Below, in pieces: positions 1 to 7,149 of a stretch of DNA of 33,214 bases (position 1 is its first letter; the number at the start of each line of letters is the position of its first letter). The stretch lies in the NCBI GenBank assembly GCA_047973085.1, contig JBKEBI010000024.1, positions 1-33,214 of the forward strand, written 5' to 3'. The notes below the pieces were generated by a model that saw only the letters and a list, made by a program, of their open reading frames with translations, was not told the origin of the DNA and did not search any database. Both the position numbers and the translations under genes were made by a program. This stretch comes from JBKEDG01 sp047973085 (GTDB lineage Bacteria > Bacillota_I > Bacilli_A > JBKEDG01).

Positions 1-62
1 AAATAACCACTTATCGTTTCAAATAGTACTACATCATCAATGATTCTCAACTCATTATTCAT
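1..62 (-). CDS. Hypothetical protein, 5' end only (runs off left edge)
   Basis: An ATG at 62-60 on the minus strand follows a strong ribosome binding site (AAAGGAGG) five bases away. The 20 visible codons are open and begin MNNELRIIDDVVLFETISGY. A TATAAT -10 box lies at 86-81 and its -35 is poor. The gene is divergent from psuK and shares its upstream region. Twenty residues are too few to assign a family. The start is called on signal quality alone. Confidence 0.6.
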   Translation of the reverse strand, partial: MNNELRIIDDVVLFETISGY

Positions 63-142
63 AAAAACCTCCTTTTGATAATTATACTATGATTTTATAT
101 GTAGATAACATAATTTAACACTTATTTAACATTCAAATATGA

Positions 143-160
143 TATAATATTTAGGGAGGT
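143..160 (+). promoter_or_regulatory. psuK -10 box and ribosome binding site
   Basis: TATAAT at 143-148 is followed by GGGAGGT at 154-160, six bases before the GTG at 167. ATG triplets at 162 and 165 run straight into TGA, so only the GTG can start the gene. No convincing -35 is visible: TTAACA copies at 115 and 126 are at the wrong distance. Confidence 0.5.
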
Positions 161-166
161 AATGAT

Positions 167-1024
167 GTGAAAAAAATTTTAGTTGTTGGAGCTACAAATA
201 TTGATATTGTAGCTAAAAGTTATAATCCATTAAAATTATATGAGAAAAATCCTGGACAATCACTTTTTTCTTATGGAGGTGTCGCACGTAATATCTGTGA
301 AAATCTAGCAAGGTTAAATTTAAAATTAGATTTTATGACAATTATTGGAGAAGATGAAATAGGGAAAAATGCAGTATCATTTCTAAGCGATTTAAATGTA
401 AATGTTTTATATAAAAAATCAAAATTACCTACAAGTACATTCATTTCTATACTAAATTCTGAATCAGATAATTATATTTCAATTAGTAGTATGGATATAG
501 TAGATGAATTAGATGAAGAATATTTGAACTGCTATGATTTTAAGGATACTGATTTAATTGTTAGTGATGCAAATAGTACTAAAGTTGCAAAATTTCTTGC
601 AAAGCAAAATAAAAAATTATTTATTGATGCTACAAGTGATGCAAAAGTAAAGCATATAAAAGAAATTTTAAATAGTATTAACTACTTAAAATGTACTAAA
701 ACAGAAATGCAAAAAATATTTAAAACAGATGATATTATGGAAGTCATTAATAAATATCCTAATATGACGATTATTATAACAAACAAGGATCACCCTGTCA
801 TATTCAATGATAAAACTAAAATTATTACTAAGAATGTTGAGTCTGTTAATGTTGTAAATGCCATTGGTGCTGGTGATAGCTTTAGTGCAGGTATAATATA
901 TGGATTAATTAATGAGTATAATATTGAAAAATGTGTAGAAATTGCTATAAAAATTTCAGCACACTCTATACAACAAAGTGAAACTGTAAGTAGAAAATTA
1001 AATAGAAAACTGATAGGAGAATAA
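167..1024 (+). CDS. psuK: PfkB-family sugar kinase, probable pseudouridine kinase
   Basis: This is a ribokinase/PfkB-fold kinase of 285 residues. It probably phosphorylates pseudouridine to pseudouridine 5'-phosphate in the cytoplasm. The N-terminal GATNIDIVAKS strand and the GGVARNICENLARL segment match the family's substrate-binding start. The NAIGAGDSFSAG motif near residue 230 is the anion hole with the catalytic Asp. The start is GTG, the only option compatible with the upstream stops. The next gene, psuG, begins two bases after this stop and encodes the following enzyme. That context makes pseudouridine a better substrate guess than ribose or fructose 1-phosphate. No nucleoside transporter is visible beside it. 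Confidence 0.85.
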   Translation: MKKILVVGATNIDIVAKSYNPLKLYEKNPGQSLFSYGGVARNICENLARLNLKLDFMTIIGEDEIGKNAVSFLSDLNVNVLYKKSKLPTSTFISILNSESDNYISISSMDIVDELDEEYLNCYDFKDTDLIVSDANSTKVAKFLAKQNKKLFIDATSDAKVKHIKEILNSINYLKCTKTEMQKIFKTDDIMEVINKYPNMTIIITNKDHPVIFNDKTKIITKNVESVNVVNAIGAGDSFSAGIIYGLINEYNIEKCVEIAIKISAHSIQQSETVSRKLNRKLIGE

Positions 1025-1025
1025 G

Positions 1026-1934
1026 ATGAATAAGTTATTAGAAATTAATAAAGAAGTTGAAGCTGCATTAGAAAATAATATTCCAGTTGTTGCTCTTGAG
1101 TCAACTATTATCTCACATGGTATGCCATATCCTCAAAATGTAGAGATGGCAAAAAAATGTGAAGAAATAATTAGAAAAAATGGAGCTATTCCTGCTACTA
1201 TTTGTATTATGAATGGAAAGTTAAAAATAGGTTTAACTGATCAAGAATTAGAAACACTTGCAACTGCAAAAAATGTTATTAAAACAAGTAGAAAAGACTT
1301 AGCATATGTAATCAGTAAAAATCTTATTGGAGCTACTACGGTAGCTACTACAATGTATTTGGCTGAACTTGCAAAAATTGAGATATTTGCAACTGGTGGA
1401 ATTGGTGGAGTACATCGTGGAGCAGAAATTTCTATGGATATTTCAGCTGATCTTGAAGAATTATCAAAAACTAATGTAGCAGTTGTATGTGCAGGAATAA
1501 AATCAATTTTAGACTTAGCAAAAACACTTGAATACTTAGAAACAAAAGGTGTTGAAGTAATAGGCCATAAAACTGATATTTTACCAGAATTCTATACTAC
1601 AGGAAGAAATTTCAAAGTTGATTATAGATTAGATAATGCACTTGAAATAGCAAATTTTTTAAAAGCCAAAAAAGACTTAAATCTTAAAAGTGGTTGCGTC
1701 ATTGCAAACCCTATTCCAGAAAAATATGCTATGGATTATGATACAATTAATAGTGCTATTGATAAAGCAATAACTGAAATGGAAGAAAACAATATTTTTG
1801 GATATGAATCAACTCCTTTCTTACTTGGTAAAATTAAAGATATTACTGGAGGAAAATCTCTAGAAAGTAATATTCAACTTGTATATAATAATGCAGAACT
1901 TGCAGCAAAAATTGCTGTTGAATTAAAAAAATAA
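1026..1934 (+). CDS. psuG: Pseudouridine-5'-phosphate glycosidase
   Basis: PsuG reversibly cleaves the C-C glycosidic bond of pseudouridine 5'-phosphate to uracil and ribose 5-phosphate. The 302-residue protein is full length. It carries the family start VALESTIISHGMPYPQN (E25), the KTSRKDL segment (K86), the FATGGIGGVHRGAE loop, and CAGIKSILDL, where K159 aligns with the Schiff-base Lys of the E. coli enzyme. The RBS AGGAGA sits just inside the end of psuK, and the two genes are two bases apart, so they should be co-transcribed. The pair would salvage modified nucleosides from RNA turnover. Confidence 0.95.
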   Translation: MNKLLEINKEVEAALENNIPVVALESTIISHGMPYPQNVEMAKKCEEIIRKNGAIPATICIMNGKLKIGLTDQELETLATAKNVIKTSRKDLAYVISKNLIGATTVATTMYLAELAKIEIFATGGIGGVHRGAEISMDISADLEELSKTNVAVVCAGIKSILDLAKTLEYLETKGVEVIGHKTDILPEFYTTGRNFKVDYRLDNALEIANFLKAKKDLNLKSGCVIANPIPEKYAMDYDTINSAIDKAITEMEENNIFGYESTPFLLGKIKDITGGKSLESNIQLVYNNAELAAKIAVELKK

Positions 1935-1955
1935 TTTGTAAACAACTCTCATTTA

Positions 1956-1995
1956 AAAACTTCCAATCATAGTTATAACTACTATTGGAAGTTTT
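1956..1995 (+). terminator. Terminator after psuG
   Basis: AAAACTTCCAAT at 1956-1967 pairs with ATTGGAAGTTTT at 1984-1995. An inner AGT/ACT stem lies around a TATA loop. The T tract is only four long on the plus strand, so efficiency is uncertain. It also separates psuG from the convergent radical SAM gene. Confidence 0.7.
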
Positions 1996-2084
1996 GAATA
2001 TACTTGAATACAGATTTAAATATATTTCACACCATAACTAAGGAATATAAAATAAAAAGTACTTTTATAAATAGTATTAAACTA

Positions 2085-2966
2085 CTATCTTTTATTTAAA
2101 AAAGGTAATTGACTATATAAATCTAATTTTTCATATGTCATCATTTTAGAAGAAATATCATGTTTTTTACATGCCTTATGAAATGCTCCCTTTAATTTTT
2201 TATAATTAGGAACTGCACATAAGTAATAATCTTTATAACGCTTTTTGTACAATTCAACAATAGAGTCATCAAGCTGACTATAGAAAAAATAACGCTGTCT
2301 ATCACGCAAGGTAGTAGCAAATGATGCATATACAAAATCAGCTCCTGATTCTTTTGCCTGAAATACAATATTTTCAATATTCTCTATACTATCAGTTAAA
2401 AATGGTAAAATAGGCATAATAACTACTCCCGTTTTAATACCTAATGAGGATAAAATTTTCAATGCCTTTAACCTTTCAGAAGGTGCTGGACTATTAGGCT
2501 CAATAACTTTTGCTAACTCATCGTCTGTAGTCGTGATTGTAAAAGCTACACAAGCATAATTTTGCTTATTAATTCGTTCAATAATATCAATATCTCTTAA
2601 AACTAAATTACTCTTAGTTAAAATAAACAAAGGAAATCGTTGCTCATATATAAGCTCTAAAGCTTGTTTTGTTAATTCATATTTAACTTCAATTGGAATA
2701 TAGGGATCACTTGTAGCGCCAAATCCAATCGTTTCTTTATATCGCTTTTTAGCCAATTCCTTTCTCAAAAGCTGAATTGCATTAACTTTAACATGAATTT
2801 CTTTATCAAAATGATCAATGCCATAACATTCACTTCTACTGTCACAATAAATACATCCATGCATACAACCACGATAGATATTAAAATAATATTTAACACC
2901 AAACCACCCTGCTGGATTTTTATTATATATTAGCATTCTTTTCGCTTGAATTTCTTTTATTTTCAT
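2085..2966 (-). CDS. Radical SAM protein, SplB-like (COG1533 type)
   Basis: The cluster-binding motif is CMHGCIYC (C34, C38, C41), preceded by the NPAGWFGVKYYFNIYRG segment typical of the SplB-like/COG1533 radical SAM group. Other family marks are GFGATSDPYIPIE, ILTKSNLVLRDID and TITTTDDELAKVIEPNSP. Spore photoproduct lyase is the named relative, but most members of this short group have no known substrate, and the conserved lyase Cys cannot be placed here. An in-frame GTG at 2972 overlaps the RBS (GAGG, 2975-2972), so I start at the ATG at 2966. An extended -10 (TGATATAAT) lies at 2990-2982. The gene stands alone, with the regulator pair upstream. The stop codon overlaps a weak 6-bp hairpin (2071-2088). 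Confidence 0.8.
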   Translation of the reverse strand: MKIKEIQAKRMLIYNKNPAGWFGVKYYFNIYRGCMHGCIYCDSRSECYGIDHFDKEIHVKVNAIQLLRKELAKKRYKETIGFGATSDPYIPIEVKYELTKQALELIYEQRFPLFILTKSNLVLRDIDIIERINKQNYACVAFTITTTDDELAKVIEPNSPAPSERLKALKILSSLGIKTGVVIMPILPFLTDSIENIENIVFQAKESGADFVYASFATTLRDRQRYFFYSQLDDSIVELYKKRYKDYYLCAVPNYKKLKGAFHKACKKHDISSKMMTYEKLDLYSQLPFLNKR

Positions 2967-3025
2967 AAACACCTCTATATCATTATATCATGTCAAAGTT
3001 TTTTTTACTTTATAAACACTTTTAA

Positions 3026-3691
3026 TTAATTTTCAATTTTATAACCTACTCCTCTAATAGAAAATAAACTAACTAAATCTAGTTTTCCTCTAATATTAGA
3101 AATATGTACATCAATTGTTCTAGCTTTAACATTACTATACGAAAGCCCCCACAACTTTTCATACAATTCACTTCTTGAAACTACATAATTACTATTCCTT
3201 ACTAAATATAGTAAAATTTTGTATTCAGTCATTGATAAATTTACAACTTTATCTTCTTTTTTAACAATATGATTAATTGTATCTATCATAACTAAATCAC
3301 GTTTTATAAATAAAATTCCTTCTCTTTCATTTTCAACAAGCAACTTTTCAACCCTCTTTTTTAAAACCGCTGTAGAAATAGGCTTTTTTATATATTCATC
3401 AACATTTAACTCAATACTTTCAAGCTCATCCTTAAAATCATTTGAACTAGATACAACTACTATACGAATATTTTTATTTAACTTTCGTATTATATATAGA
3501 TAATCTTTTAATGAAAAATGAGAGATATTAAACTTAGTAATTATCAAATTAATCTCATTACTATGGCTTTCTATCATCTTTATAGATTCTATAATATCTG
3601 AACTAGTCTCAACTTCATAACCAACATTAGTTAATGTATTTTCCATTACTTTTAAATTTTCTTTGTTGTCATCATAAATTAATATAGACAT
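3026..3691 (-). CDS. OmpR/PhoB-type regulator with a receiver domain lacking the phosphoacceptor Asp
   Basis: The 221-residue protein has an N-terminal receiver-like domain (about 1-120) and a C-terminal winged helix (about 130-221) ending in the classic RTIDVHISNIRGKL and IRGVGYKIEN segments. In the receiver, D7-D8, S81/S82 and K103 (IKKP) are kept. The beta-3 position that should hold the phosphorylated Asp reads LIITKFN, with Lys at 53. It therefore probably cannot be phosphorylated in the usual way and may act constitutively, by dimerisation, or through a ligand. The start is the ATG at 3691, which has a good AAGGTG RBS; an upstream in-frame extension has none. No histidine kinase gene is present in the window. 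Another atypical regulator lies immediately upstream. Targets are unknown. Confidence 0.85.
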   Translation of the reverse strand: MSILIYDDNKENLKVMENTLTNVGYEVETSSDIIESIKMIESHSNEINLIITKFNISHFSLKDYLYIIRKLNKNIRIVVVSSSNDFKDELESIELNVDEYIKKPISTAVLKKRVEKLLVENEREGILFIKRDLVMIDTINHIVKKEDKVVNLSMTEYKILLYLVRNSNYVVSRSELYEKLWGLSYSNVKARTIDVHISNIRGKLDLVSLFSIRGVGYKIEN

Positions 3692-3791
3692 ATTTTCACC
3701 TTCTTTTCTAAACATATATTCAATATTATTTAAAATTTTCCTCTTAATTTTTATTACAAATAAAGATTTATAACTCCTACTAGTTTAAATG

Positions 3792-3808
3792 AGTATATTT
3801 TATATACT
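3792..3808. repeat. Short inverted repeat upstream of the OmpR-type regulator gene
   Basis: AGTATAT at 3792-3798 and ATATACT at 3802-3808 form a perfect 7-bp inverted repeat with a TTT spacer, about 100 bp upstream of the regulator start. Its symmetry suits an operator or a small RNA stem, but in DNA this AT-rich it may be chance. Confidence 0.3.
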
Positions 3809-3834
3809 AAATAATTATTTAAATATAGTGTAAA

Positions 3835-3884
3835 ATTTAAAAGGAATAATCCCAAGTAAACACTTAGAATCATTCCTTTTAAAT
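3835..3884 (-). terminator. Terminator after the LuxR-type gene
   Basis: AAAAGGAAT at 3839-3847 pairs with ATTCCTTTT at 3872-3880. Flanking ATTT/AAAT pairs extend it and an inner AAGT/ACTT stem lies around the loop. T runs on both sides let it work in either direction. It separates the two regulator genes into different transcription units. Confidence 0.75.
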
Positions 3885-3929
3885 ATTGTTTAATTTTTAC
3901 AATTACTACACTTAATTAAAAGCTTTAGG

Positions 3930-4496
3930 TTAGTTTTTTTCAATTTTGTTAAAAATTCTTTGAAAGTATAATGCTAGTTCTGTCTTATTCTTTAAATTAG
4001 TTATTTCAAGTACCTTAGAAACGTAATTTCTTACTGTCCCATATTGTAAGTGTGTAATATTGGCTATATCTTTATAGCTATAACCTTCAGATAATAATTT
4101 TATAACATCTAAATCTCTAGCTGTTAAATTATTATTACTATTTGATATTGTGAGTATTTGTCTGAAAAACGAGCTAATATATACTCCATTAGACATTGTA
4201 GCTAAATAACATGATTCAAATTGACTATCTATCTCATTAACAAGAATGTATGATGCTGCAGTTGTTTTTATATAATTAAAAAAATAATGAGCTATTTCAC
4301 GTTCAAAAATGTATATTCTTTTAAAGTCTCTATAATTTTTTTCAATCTCAGAAATTTCGGATTTATCTAATTTATTAAAATAAAAACAAAGTACATAATC
4401 TTCTTGATACTCATCAATGTTTTCTATAACTGAAACATTTATTACGTTTGTTAAAATCTTCCTTATTTTTTCATTGTTAAATTTCAAAATAATCAT
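3930..4496 (-). CDS. LuxR/NarL-type HTH regulator with degenerate receiver-like domain
   Basis: The C-terminal 65 residues are a clear LuxR/NarL HTH: LTARDLDVIKLLSEGYSYKDIA, then GTVRNYVSKVLEITNLKNKTEL. Residues 1-115 look like a NarL receiver by secondary structure, and SYILVNE takes the place of the usual GYLLKD. However, the N-terminal acidic pair, the phosphoacceptor Asp and the conserved Lys all appear to be missing. It is likely an orphan DNA-binding protein with a worn receiver or a novel sensor fold. The ATG at 4496 is chosen because AGGAGG lies just upstream; an in-frame GTG at 4511 precedes that RBS. The gene has its own promoter and a terminator at 3835-3884, so it is probably monocistronic. 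Confidence 0.8.
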   Translation of the reverse strand: MIILKFNNEKIRKILTNVINVSVIENIDEYQEDYVLCFYFNKLDKSEISEIEKNYRDFKRIYIFEREIAHYFFNYIKTTAASYILVNEIDSQFESCYLATMSNGVYISSFFRQILTISNSNNNLTARDLDVIKLLSEGYSYKDIANITHLQYGTVRNYVSKVLEITNLKNKTELALYFQRIFNKIEKN

Positions 4497-4516
4497 TTTA
4501 TCCCTCCTCACATTAC

Positions 4517-4544
4517 ATTATACACTGTTATCATTTTAAATCAA
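4517..4544 (-). promoter_or_regulatory. Sigma-A-type promoter of the LuxR-type gene
   Basis: TTGATT (4544-4539) and TATAAT (4522-4517) are separated by 16 bp. The predicted transcript starts near 4510, giving a leader of only about 15 bases that consists mostly of the AGGAGG site. Confidence 0.65.
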
Positions 4545-4580
4545 GAGAAAAGAATAAAAAAAATCACTTTTATTTAAAAA

Positions 4581-4604
4581 ACATTAACATCGTTAATGAT
4601 TTTT
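4581..4604 (-). terminator. Terminator after the dCMP deaminase gene
   Basis: CATTAAC at 4582-4588 pairs with GTTAATG at 4592-4598 around a 3-base loop. On the minus strand the stem is followed by six T residues. It lies five bases beyond the stop codon of the deaminase gene. Confidence 0.7.
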
Positions 4605-4608
4605 AATA

Positions 4609-5073
4609 TTATATATTACTTTTTAAAGAAATTTCAGTAAAATTAAATACACGTAGCCTAATTCCACTAGCGATAAACATTTTTTTAGAAGCAATTGTAC
4701 TTTCTAATTTTTCGTGTTTATCAAACTCATATACAACCTCTGTAATTCCAGACTGGATTATTGCTTTTGCACATTCATTACAAGGAAAATGTGATACATA
4801 AATAGTACAACCATCCAATTTTTGACTGCTATTTAAAATTGCATTTAACTCTGCATGAACAACATAGGCATATTTACTCTCAGAATAGTTATCACTTGGC
4901 TCCCAAGGAAATTGATCATCTTCACATCCTCTTGGAAATCCATTGTAACCTATACCTACTATTCTCTTTTTATCGTTCACAATACATGCGCCTACTTTAG
5001 TATTAGGATCCTTGCTCCTAAGTCCACTAAGAATTGCAACTCCCATAAAATAATTATCCCATGATATAGCCAT
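4609..5073 (-). CDS. dCMP deaminase (ComEB-like)
   Basis: This zinc-dependent cytidine/deoxycytidylate deaminase family member has 154 residues. The catalytic site is HAELNAIL (H73, E75) with PCNECAKAI (C98, C101). The DPNTKVGACIVN and NGFPRGC segments match dCMP deaminases of the ComEB/T4 type rather than tRNA or free-base deaminases. It would convert dCMP to dUMP to feed thymidylate synthesis. B. subtilis ComEB is the named relative, although its competence role is not implied here. The gene starts 12 bases after rluD with RBS GGAG, so it is the last gene of the lspA-rluD-deaminase operon and is closed by a hairpin at 4581-4604. Confidence 0.9.
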   Translation of the reverse strand: MAISWDNYFMGVAILSGLRSKDPNTKVGACIVNDKKRIVGIGYNGFPRGCEDDQFPWEPSDNYSESKYAYVVHAELNAILNSSQKLDGCTIYVSHFPCNECAKAIIQSGITEVVYEFDKHEKLESTIASKKMFIASGIRLRVFNFTEISLKSNI

Positions 5074-5085
5074 TATAATTCTCCT

Positions 5086-5994
5086 TTACAATTTATATTC
5101 AAAGTTTAATTCCTCTAAAACATCTTTAAAGTGTGTAGGTAAATCACATACAAATATCATCTCTTCTTTTGATATAGGATGAATAAAACTCAATCTAAAA
5201 GCATGAAGAAGCTGTGTATTTCCTATTGTTTTTCTATATCCATATACTGGATCTCCAACTATTGGGTGATTAATGTATTTCATATGAACTCTAATTTGAT
5301 GTGTTCTTCCAGTCTCTAACTTACATTTTATTAAACTAAAATCAATAGATTTTTCTAGTACTTCAAAATGTGTCACCGAGTCTTTACTATTTTGATCGCA
5401 TACACACATTAATTGTCGATTATTTTTATCTCTTCCGATTGGTGCATTAATTGTTCCACTATTATGTTTTATATTACCATGAACCAGTGCAATATATTCT
5501 CTAGATACTTCACGATTTTTTATCATTTCTTGTAGCATAACATGAACTGCATTTGTTTTAGCAACCAATAATAACCCAGTAGTATTCTTGTCAATTCTAT
5601 GAACTATTCCAGGTCTCACTTCATCCAAACTACTTAAACTATCAAAATAATACAATAACCCATTAACAAGTGTCATATCTTTATTTCCAACACCAGGATG
5701 AACCACTAAACCAAGAGGTTTATTTATTACAATTAAATTACTATCCTCGTAAACAATTTCAAAATCGACTTTTTGAGGAGTTAAGTCGATCGTATCTTGA
5801 ATATATTCATACTCTATAACATCACCGTATTGAAGCTGATAACTTGATTTCACAAGTTTTGAATTTACAAATAACGTCTCATTTTTTATCATTTTTTGAA
5901 CTATACTTCTTGAAAACTCTGTTTCTTCACTCAACCATTTGTCCAAGCGACTACTGCTATTTAATTCATATTTTATTATCTCTTTATTACTCAT
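5086..5994 (-). CDS. rluD: RluD-family rRNA pseudouridine synthase
   Basis: RluA/RluD-family enzymes isomerise uridines in 23S rRNA. The protein (302 residues) has an N-terminal S4-like RNA-binding domain (about 13-65, SRLDKWLSE) followed by the catalytic domain. The active-site motif is HRIDKNTTGLLLVAK with D135 catalytic. GRTHQIRVHMKYINHPIVGDPVYG is the expected C-terminal signature. The ATG overlaps the end of lspA by 8 nt, and the RBS (AAGGAT) lies inside lspA, so translation is probably coupled. lspA-rluD order is common in Bacillota. The exact rRNA target cannot be told from sequence. Confidence 0.92.
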   Translation of the reverse strand: MSNKEIIKYELNSSSRLDKWLSEETEFSRSIVQKMIKNETLFVNSKLVKSSYQLQYGDVIEYEYIQDTIDLTPQKVDFEIVYEDSNLIVINKPLGLVVHPGVGNKDMTLVNGLLYYFDSLSSLDEVRPGIVHRIDKNTTGLLLVAKTNAVHVMLQEMIKNREVSREYIALVHGNIKHNSGTINAPIGRDKNNRQLMCVCDQNSKDSVTHFEVLEKSIDFSLIKCKLETGRTHQIRVHMKYINHPIVGDPVYGYRKTIGNTQLLHAFRLSFIHPISKEEMIFVCDLPTHFKDVLEELNFEYKL

Positions 5995-6448
5995 ACTTTT
6001 TATCCTTAATTAACGATATAAGTATAAAAACAAACCCAAATACAAGTGACATATCTGCAATATTAAAAATTGGAAAATCATATTTTATAATCGGCACAAT
6101 TACATCAAAGAAGTCAATGACTGCCCCTAATCTAATTCTATCAATCAAATTCCCAATTGCCCCTGCTAAATACAATGTCAAACCTAATTTTGTAAATAAA
6201 TCTAATTTAGGGTTCTTAGTAAGGTAGTAAATTATTGCACACACAACTAAAATTGTAATGACAACTAAAAATACTTGATTACCAGCAAATATTCCCCAAG
6301 CTGCACCATTATTTAGATGAAATGTGATATTAAAAAAATTATTAATAACTATAATTGACTCTCCTAATTCCATCGTATTATAAATATATATTTTGACTAT
6401 TTGATCCACTAAAATAATTAGTGATATTATTCCTAGTTCTTTTTTCAT
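5987..6448 (-). CDS. lspA: Lipoprotein signal peptidase (signal peptidase II)
   Basis: LspA removes signal peptides from diacylglyceryl-modified prolipoproteins in the membrane. The 153-residue protein has four hydrophobic segments. It carries the family motifs: NNGAAWG, GAIGNLIDR, VIDFFDV with catalytic D112, and FNIADMSL with catalytic D132. A lipoprotein that would be a substrate is encoded in this window (26327-26935). The start is the ATG at 6448 with AAGGAG seven bases upstream. An in-frame TTG at 6469 lies before that RBS and is rejected. It is the first gene of the operon with rluD and the dCMP deaminase gene. Confidence 0.93.
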   Translation of the reverse strand: MKKELGIISLIILVDQIVKIYIYNTMELGESIIVINNFFNITFHLNNGAAWGIFAGNQVFLVVITILVVCAIIYYLTKNPKLDLFTKLGLTLYLAGAIGNLIDRIRLGAVIDFFDVIVPIIKYDFPIFNIADMSLVFGFVFILISLIKDKKYE

Positions 6449-6473
6449 AAAATTCTCCTTTAATACCAATATA

Positions 6474-6502
6474 ATTATATCAAAATACTAGAATATAAAC
6501 AA
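6474..6502 (-). promoter_or_regulatory. Promoter of the lspA operon
   Basis: TTGTTT (6502-6497) lies 17 bp from TATAAT (6479-6474). The TGA before TATAAT makes it an extended -10. It is divergent from the def promoter, about 20 bp away. Confidence 0.65.
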
Positions 6503-6519
6503 GAAACGATTAATATAAA

Positions 6520-6547
6520 TTGAAAAATTTTAAAAATATGCTAAAAT
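6520..6547 (+). promoter_or_regulatory. Promoter of def
   Basis: TTGAAA at 6520-6525, a 16-bp spacer, then extended -10 TGCTAAAAT at 6539-6547. Transcription would start near 6553, just before the RBS. This excludes the in-frame TTG at 6520 and the ATG at 6538 as start codons of def. Confidence 0.6.
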
Positions 6548-6564
6548 TAATATGGGTGATGAAA

Positions 6565-7104
6565 ATGATATTAACAAAAGACATAATACAAGAAGGACAT
6601 AAAACTTTAAGCTTAGTTGCAAAAGAGGTTGAAATTCCTTTATCAGATGAACATAAAAAATTAGGTCAAGATATAATGGAATATATTAAGAATAGTCTAA
6701 ATGAAACAACTGCAAAAGAACTAAACTTAAGACCTGCTGTTGGACTTGCAGCACCACAGATAAATAAATCTATTAGAATGATGGGAATATTAATTCCGGC
6801 AATGGATGAAAGTGAAAAAAATTTTGAGAATTTATTTATTAATCCAAAAATTATTTCACATTCTGAAAAGATGTGCTACCTTTCAACTGGAGAAGGGTGC
6901 CTAAGCGTTGATGAAGATACTGTAGGATTTGTTCCAAGATTTCAAAAAATTTCTATAGAAGCATATGATATTAATGGAAAAAAGTTTAGAATGCGTTTAA
7001 AAAATTATCCTGCTATAGTTTTCCAGCATGAATTTGATCATTTAGAGGGAATTATCTTTACTCAAAAAATTACTGAAGATGTTTCAAATCTTGAAGCAAT
7101 TTAA
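6565..7104 (+). CDS. def: Peptide deformylase
   Basis: This metalloenzyme removes the N-formyl group from nascent proteins. All three motifs are present: GLAAPQI (about 60-66), EGCLS with metal ligand C112, and QHEFDHLEG with H155, E156 and H159. At 179 residues, with an insertion before motif I (around NETTAKELNLR), it resembles the longer type 2 enzymes of Bacillota. The ATG at 6565 fits the usual MI-T-KDII-EG start and has GGGTG six bases upstream. The ATG at 6559 is too close to that RBS. The gene is alone on the plus strand between the lspA operon and recA. Confidence 0.93.
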   Translation: MILTKDIIQEGHKTLSLVAKEVEIPLSDEHKKLGQDIMEYIKNSLNETTAKELNLRPAVGLAAPQINKSIRMMGILIPAMDESEKNFENLFINPKIISHSEKMCYLSTGEGCLSVDEDTVGFVPRFQKISIEAYDINGKKFRMRLKNYPAIVFQHEFDHLEGIIFTQKITEDVSNLEAI

Positions 7105-7142
7105 AAAGGGAGTGATTACAAAATTGTAATCCTTCCCTTTTT
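7103..7142. terminator. Bidirectional terminator between def and recA
   Basis: AAAAAGGGA at 7103-7111 pairs with TCCCTTTTT at 7134-7142. The inner stem is GATTAC (7114-7119) with GTAATC (7126-7131). T runs on both strands serve the convergent genes def and recA. Confidence 0.85.
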
Positions 7143-7149
7143 TATTTAC

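Noticed and set aside
5844..6227. 127-residue plus-strand frame across rluD and lspA
   Set aside because: It is hydrophobic only because it is the complement of lspA; no start signals and both minus-strand genes are certain.
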